Shown: positions 44,885 to 64,000 of the stretch, piece by piece
Numbering within the stretch: the first letter of the stretch is position 1
How the letters are laid out: every line of letters starts with the position of its first letter
Assembly (NCBI GenBank): GCA_002118135.1
Contig: BDIU01000205.1
Location: 155,162-219,161 of the forward strand
Length of the DNA: 64,000 bases
Direction: 5' to 3'
DNA from: Trebouxia sp. TZW2008
Taxonomy: Eukaryota > Chlorophyta > Trebouxiophyceae > Trebouxiales > Trebouxiaceae
Position numbers and translations under genes: made by a program
Notes under the pieces: model-generated
What the model saw: the letters and a program-made list of their open reading frames with translations, nothing else
Database searches by the model: none
What the model was told of the DNA's origin: nothing

Positions 44885-47543
44885 CTAATGCATGTTGGCC
44901 ATCTGCACATGTTGTGGCTGCTGGTATTGATGAGGGCTGCTAGAGCCTGATGATCCGGAAGCTTCAGCCTCGTTTTCATATCCTGCCTTGCCCTTGTGCT
45001 GCACATTGTCGGGGTGCACAAGGAAGTCACCAGGCTGAACCTCCTTGCCCTTCGGCACATCACCAGCCTTGATTGTGGACTCATCTGATGCAGTTGAGGC
45101 GGTGTCGTGCGCTACTTTCTTGCCCTTGGCAGGTGTCTTGAGCTGCTTTCTTCTGACTCCAGCCACCAATAGAGAACCTGTGATGGCCTTGGCAGCAATG
45201 ACAACCCAGATCTGGATCCAGTAGCCAAAGTAGGCAAACAGCCAGATGGCTGTGCCTTGGTCCTGAACCACACAATATCTCTTATGAGGACTGCACCTTG
45301 GGAGACAGACAGTGCAATGCTGTGATTGCGCTGGTGAGTGGCATGCATGGACTTGCAAGAGTTGGCTTCATGCATGCAAAAATGTGCACAATGTATAAGT
45401 CTGCTGTAAGCGCATGCATGCACGCACATGTGTAATGCAACACGGGCAACAGACAGCATGCTGCTGTCAACACGAGGTACAACAGCTTTTGTTCAAGGCA
45501 AAACCACCCAAATGGCAAGAAGCATTGCTGCACTGCAGAGAACAACTGAAGACAGGGAACAAATGCACGAGCTCTGGACATATATGCAGCGGTTTGCATG
45601 AGCAAAGAAGGGGGCAAACTCACCTGGTAACCAAAGATGGCATACAGGATACCACAGTACCAGTCAATCTGGATGTTGCTGTTACACCGGTTGGTCCAGT
45701 TCCACAGGATCTGGTTTTGCCATGGGCGGGAGGTTGTTGGGAAGCCAAAGTATCCAAACCAGCCCACACTCTCAAACCCAACAAATGATCTGCCCACCAG
45801 ACCTACACAGCCCATGAAGTCTGAAGTGTTGGAAAGCCAACTGCTGTAGTGCATCAGGCAGCATTTGTAAAAGGTACAGAGGGACTCCGCATTGCAATAA
45901 CAGCAGAAAGCAGCATTCCAAGTTCAAAGAAATCCTACAACTCTTGTGTACTGGCATTTGTGCAGACGGCCTGACGCAGCAATGCAAATCCGTGCGCTAG
46001 ACAGATTCAGCAGTATGCAAGGGCTGCACACAGACATAAGCGGATACATTAGGCATGCATGCTGCTGCCTACAGAAGCATGGCGCAAAGCGCACAGAACG
46101 CCTACCAGCAGCAATGAAGAAGAGGAAGACAGTCATGCCAATCATGAACCAGGCAATGTCGGAAATCTTCTTTCCACTGCAGGATATCAGAAGTCATGTC
46201 AGACAGCCGATGACGGACAATCAATGACAGAGCTGCAGACTCAGCGTTGGTTGTATTGAGGTGTCAGCAAAGTATGCGCCTGACACTTGAGATGCCAACA
46301 ACTCAACAGACACGTCTTACAGTCACAGTGAAGACAGTTGCTGCAAGCATACATGATCATGCAAGCATTCACTCTTCTGAATGCAAATTTGGCATCTCTG
46401 GGCGGTCATAGGAGGCAATGAGCAGCATGGCACTGAATGCAGGCAAAAGCGATGCCCTTGTGTGCTAGTCAAACAAAGTCATCAACAGCGTCAGTAAGCA
46501 CAAGTCAAACTTGCCAGTGGCAGCACTGCTTATAGAAGGAACTGCAACAGAGTACAGCACTCACGTGAAGTACAGAATGAAACCCACAGCCAGGCCCATG
46601 ATAATACCAACAACAGCTGGAATGGGGATGGAGCTGACATCCAGACCAGCACTGACACCAGCAATGAAGATGACAGCCTCAAGACCCTCACGCAGTGTGG
46701 TGGTGAAAGCCAGGATGAAGATACCCCAGTGACCAGCCTTAGCATTCACCTGTAATGCAACAAACCCAAGTCAAACCCTTACATGCTTCCGTGCTGGACA
46801 TCAGGGCACCTTGTAGGCATACATCTCGCTGTACTGCAAGCTGATGCCAATTGCATGACGAGACCGCAAAATCACAACCATAATGAGCTGTTGAGGGGTG
46901 GACCCCTTGATGCATGTGCACATGTTATTGAGTTTCAACTTGCATTCAAATGCATGCATCTTACAGCTTGTGGGCAGACAAGCAACACCTCTGTGACCAG
47001 TGGCATCATTTGACAGGAGAAAAAAAAGCTGACAGCCCATACAAGACAGGACATCATGCAGCGTGAGAAGTTGCGCAGGGCTTACTGTTGGGTCAGTTCT
47101 GGCTGCTGCTTGTGCTGCTGCTGTGCGCTGAAGCTTGTTCTCCCACTTCTTCTCATACCCCTCGATCTTGAGCATAGCAAAGCCGAGGAGCGTGATAAGC
47201 CATGAGGCCAGCAATGTAAGGGCACTTTCGAATATGACCTTGCCATCACCGCTGAACACGGAGTTTCTAGCGACGTAGAAGACTATAATGAATACGACTC
47301 CTATTATCAAGGCTATGCCACAACCCAACAAGGCTCCGATCCACACTGCAATTGGAGAAGTTGACGTCAGCGTTGATACTTTCAGGAAAACACAGTAAAA
47401 AGCTACGATTTCGCACCTATTTTCTTGAGATGCTGCAGCTTCAGCCGGTCACAAAGCTGCAACATGACCGAGATAATGATCGAGGCTTCAAGAGCCTCAC
47501 GGAACATGATAAGCATGGCGACGACACTGAAAACGTTCGCCAT
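44885..47543 (-). CDS. FTR1: FTR1-type iron permease
   Basis: Minus-strand exons are 47543-47417, 47345-47086, 46749-46565, 46176-46106, 45820-45624 and 45262-44885; 405 aa, phases agree. FTR1 imports ferric iron across the plasma membrane together with a multicopper oxidase. Two REXXE iron-binding motifs are visible: MFREALEASII in TM1 (47501-47487) and TLREGLEAVIF in the middle (about 46695). About seven membrane segments can be read (e.g. ALLGCGIALIIGVVFIIVFY, ALTLLASWLITLLGFAML, AVVGIIMGLAVGFILYF, WFMIGMTVFLFFIAA, IWLFAYFGYWIQIWVVIAA). The C-terminal tail of about 85 residues is charged and ends Gln/His-rich, likely cytosolic. The gene is head-to-head with the secreted protein at 48065, 521 bp apart. 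Confidence 0.94.
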
Positions 47544-48064
47544 GCTGCCTGCTGCGGGTTAGCTAAGGCTTGTTCAGCCGACACCTGACGAAAAGCTCCC
47601 CTGCCGCAACAGTAAATCCCAAAACACGACACCTTTCAAGGCAGCCTGTCGGCAACTGGCAGTGCAAGCGTTATCGCCTCGCGGCAAGGCTCAGCGCGAC
47701 GCCAGGTCTGCTACGATCCTAAGCATGCAGCACGCGCTTCTCACACTCTATAGACTCGTCAAATACAAATCTTGGGGCCATGTGGATCCCATTTGGGCCC
47801 CATGTGGTCACGCTCTATCCAATCGATGTGCAAAGCACGCGATTTACACACGCCTTGCAAGGCAGTTTACACAGTGGCAAAAGATTTTCGTGGTAGCGAC
47901 CAGCATCGTCACGCAGCGAGGGTTCCGTCATCTGAGGTTCGCATTGCAAGTCCATATTGCCGCCAGCAGCATCTGGGCATTGCGCGCGAGCGTTGCTCTT
48001 GACGTAGCCGATCGTTATTAAGTAGCCGACAGACCTCGACAGCTGCGTCGGGTTGATCGTAGCT
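47544..48064. promoter_or_regulatory. Divergent promoter of FTR1 and secreted-protein genes
   Basis: 521 bp lie between the two start codons. Visible elements are a CCAAT at 47818 and an imperfect repeat GGGCCATGTGG / GGGCCCCATGTGG around 47776-47807. Iron regulation through this region would fit FTR1 but is inferred. Confidence 0.5.
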
Positions 48065-49756
48065 ATGGCCGGCAGGAGCGCGGTGCTGCTGGCCGTTGTC
48101 TGCGCTCTAGTCAGCATGCAGTGCGTGCATGGTTACGTGCACGCACAAGTCAGCTCCATGAGCGACAACTGCCAGTCAGACTTCAACAACTTGCTAGCCA
48201 ACATTCCGGCCCCCACTATCGACGGGGAGTGGAATTGCTCAGACGCGATCGTGAACGCCACAGACAACACCGACGGCGTGTACTGTCCATCTGCCTCAGT
48301 GCTCATTGCGTGCTTTCAGGTCAGTCAAACGACGCAAGCTGCCTGTGTCTGATCACAAGTCTCTGTAGTCATATTGCAGTCATGCTGCAGCCAGACCGCA
48401 AGCCATTAGCTATAGCATTCAAACTGACAGCCCAAATGCTGCAGGTCAATCAAAGCATGTGGACAGACTTGGTTGCCAATTGTGACCTGTTCACATCAGC
48501 TCCCAACTGTTTGAATGGCGGTGTGGCAGATGCCAAAACTGGCAATGACTGCCAGAGGCCCTACCAGTCCACTAGCTGGTGGCTGTTCTCAGCAACACAG
48601 GGCAAGTTTGGTATCGCCCCACAGTACGACTATGGAACTGGGATTGTTCCAAATGCTGGATCTGACTGGACCACAGTGCAAGGAGAAGGGGTAAGCACAG
48701 CCCAATTCAGCAATATGCTACCCTGTGTGCATCATCAGCATGGCTGCAGCACCATGCATGTCATCTTTTGTGTGTTGCATCATGTTGAGTTTGCCTCATG
48801 CAAACAACCATGCAAGCATGGTCAGAAGCAGGCAATTGAAGAGAGCAAGCATGTCTGAAAATTCTGACTGTGCTCTTTGTCACTGCCGATAGTAAGGCTG
48901 CTAGCGAATGCACATCAGCGTCACCCCATTGTTGGACATGTTGCAGCTGATCAGCTCAAGCTTGCTAGCCTCAAGTATGTGTGTGCAAGCACGGCAGGCA
49001 ATTCTGACTGTACTCTTTTTCACTGCAGTCAAGAAGGTTGCCAGCATACCCATACCAGCTTAGTGCAATGTCAAACATGTCACAGCACAGTCATGGTAGC
49101 TGCTAGCCTTACTTACTTACTCCAGCAAGAGGTTGCTCAATGATACTGACTGGGTTTTTTGTTGCTTGCAGTCAAGAAGGCTGCTAGCCTACCCATACCA
49201 GCGAGGCTTTGCTCAGCGAAGGAGGGAGCTCCTGCAGAGCGGTGAGTCTGAAGGAGGCGGCTCAGGCCAGGCGGCTGGATGCTTCCCAGACATCTACACT
49301 CGCCAGGACTTTGAGGACTGGCTAGATGGCTCCTACCTAGGTGTGTAACATAGCACCACAGTGCATGTTTGCTGCAGTTTATCTGCATTCACCTATGGAA
49401 TTGTGCACTCTACATGATTGCAAGATGAGATGCTCTGCTTGACAGTGCATTTAGACAGTGCGGTGTCACCAGTCCTATCAGAGCGCATTGTTCCTGGAAA
49501 GCCTGGCATGTGCATCCCTCAACAGTGTTATTGACAGCCAGCCTTACTACACAATGCGCTTCACAGTGTCAGGACATACTGTTGTGCTTGCTGCTACTGG
49601 CAGTCGTGCGAGATGTTGAGTCCGGTCTGTTGTGGACTTCTAACATCTTATTTTTGCTGTGCAGAACCTACTTACGGCGGAAATGTCATCAACCCCATTG
49701 GCGTCATTTTATGGCTGGTACATGGCTTTGGCATCCTGTCCATGGCTTTCTTCTGA
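48065..49756 (+). CDS. Small secreted or membrane-anchored Cys-containing protein, unknown function
   Basis: Exons are 48065-48319, 48445-48690, 49172-49340 and 49665-49756; 253 aa, phases agree. The N-terminus is a signal peptide (SAVLLAVVCALVSMQCVHG). The mature part has about eight cysteines and several N-glycosylation motifs (NCSD, NATD, NQSM). An Arg-rich stretch (QRGFAQRRREL) precedes a Gly/Ser spacer, and a hydrophobic C-terminus (PIGVILWLVHGFGILSMAFF) ends the protein, either a single membrane anchor or a GPI-anchor signal. I recognise no family. Its head-to-head position with FTR1 suggests it might be co-regulated with iron uptake, but it does not look like a multicopper ferroxidase. 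Confidence 0.8.
48880..49172 (+). repeat. Acceptor-edge echoes of exon 3 of the secreted-protein gene
   Basis: CACTGCAG/TCAAGAAGGTTGCCAGCAT at about 49021-49062 and a more decayed copy at 48880-48925 precede the real exon start at 49172. Confidence 0.85.
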
Positions 49757-50425
49757 TCAGTCCAATGTGACATGCCCATGAATGCCAAAGGCATCACATG
49801 ATTTTGCTTTTGGCACGTCTGCCCCTCCGGCACAGAGGCAACCACTCCATCATTGACAGCAAATTTTGTTCGATCTGCCTTCAGACTCTGCAGCATGGTT
49901 TTGCTTGCAGTCATTGCTTTGCTTCATGCATGCAGAAGCAAAGGCGTCTAACTTTGCTAGCGTGCACTCTATTGCACGTCGGCAATTATTTTATGCAGCA
50001 GATAGACGTTAATGCCGTGTGTTCCATGTTTTGTCAAGGTCGACCTTTTGGATTTGCTATTGCACTATCAGTCATGCTTCACAGCAGCAGCAGCAGAGTT
50101 GAGACTGCACAATTGAGCGCTAGCTTGTCGTGTTTGTACACTGTCAGCATATTATCAAACATTCAGGGACTGGGCTTACACTGAATTCAACTTGTAAGCG
50201 ACTCAATGTGAAAGTCAACATGTCTTGCGATTGCATCTTTTGTGCGTGATACATGATAGCACCTGTCCGTGAGCACACATGGGCCCTTACGGTGGATGAC
50301 AGGTTCATGCGGTAGCAAGCTTCTCGATGCAATGACTTGCACCACAGACATGCACGAAGCAGGCAGGATTGATTCTGCCCAACGATCTTGCAAAACGACG
50401 TTCAATAAGCTTTTCATTACAGCAT
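49757..50425. other. Intergenic, convergent 3' regions
   Basis: Sits between the secreted-protein gene and the Ca2+-ATPase. It has TGTAA at 50193-50197 (+) and TTACA at 50176-50180 (TGTAA on -), candidate polyadenylation signals for the two genes. No exon is supported. Confidence 0.5.
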
Positions 50426-63896
<13,471 letters not shown>

Positions 63897-64000
63897 CTGC
63901 ACTCACACCTCCCTCAGCATCAACGAGAGAGAGAGAGTAATTTTACATGCTTTAGCCAGCCAACAAGGCTGATCACATGTGCCACACTGTGGCAATGACT

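Overview
The window is nuclear DNA of a green alga (Chlorophyta, probably trebouxiophyte-like; the lineage is inferred). It holds many-exon genes with GT-AG introns ending in TGCAG, a plastid [2Fe-2S] ferredoxin with a transit peptide, an OPR/RAP organelle RNA protein, a stand-alone CNX1E, an FTR1 iron permease, a plant-type Ca2+-ATPase, and TGTAA polyadenylation-type signals. There are no rRNA, tRNA or CRISPR features and no bacterial-style operons.

Layout: a CBM2-like secreted protein (-, partial, up to 1370); ferredoxin (+, 3027-3523); OPR/RAP protein (+, 4742-7955); UBZ4 zinc finger plus AlkB dioxygenase (-, 9893-12837); a 26-exon gene encoding ARM repeats, a PCMT-like methyltransferase and a TKL-like kinase in one frame (+, 13173-30299); CNX1E molybdenum insertase (+, 31569-39455); double-AP2 transcription factor (-, 40925-43337); FTR1 iron permease (-, 44885-47543), head-to-head with a small secreted/membrane-anchored protein (+, 48065-49756); and an ECA/SERCA P2A Ca2+-ATPase (-, 50426 to beyond the right end, 16 exons visible). 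For the complete multi-exon models from 13173 rightwards, exon phases join at every junction and coding lengths are multiples of three.

The most striking feature is not a gene. Nearly every large intron carries tandem, decaying partial copies of the edge of a neighbouring exon, with its splice site, on the same strand. Copies of an exon's end plus donor lie downstream of the real exon. Copies of acceptor plus exon start lie upstream of it. Two arrays (OPR gene, CNX1E) have a dimeric higher-order period (about 169 and 230 bp). One array (57 bp, 19 codons) lies inside an open frame and adds a repeat tail to the OPR protein by reading RAP-derived DNA in another frame. Introns here seem to have grown by local duplication across exon-intron borders. 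Fragments of one LINE-like retrotransposon 3' end are also scattered in introns.

The genes are a mixed set (plastid electron transfer, organelle RNA, DNA/RNA repair, signalling, Mo-cofactor, iron and calcium transport). Close divergent pairs are AlkB/ARM-kinase (335 bp apart) and FTR1/secreted protein (521 bp apart); the CBM-like gene and ferredoxin also diverge, about 1.7 kb apart.
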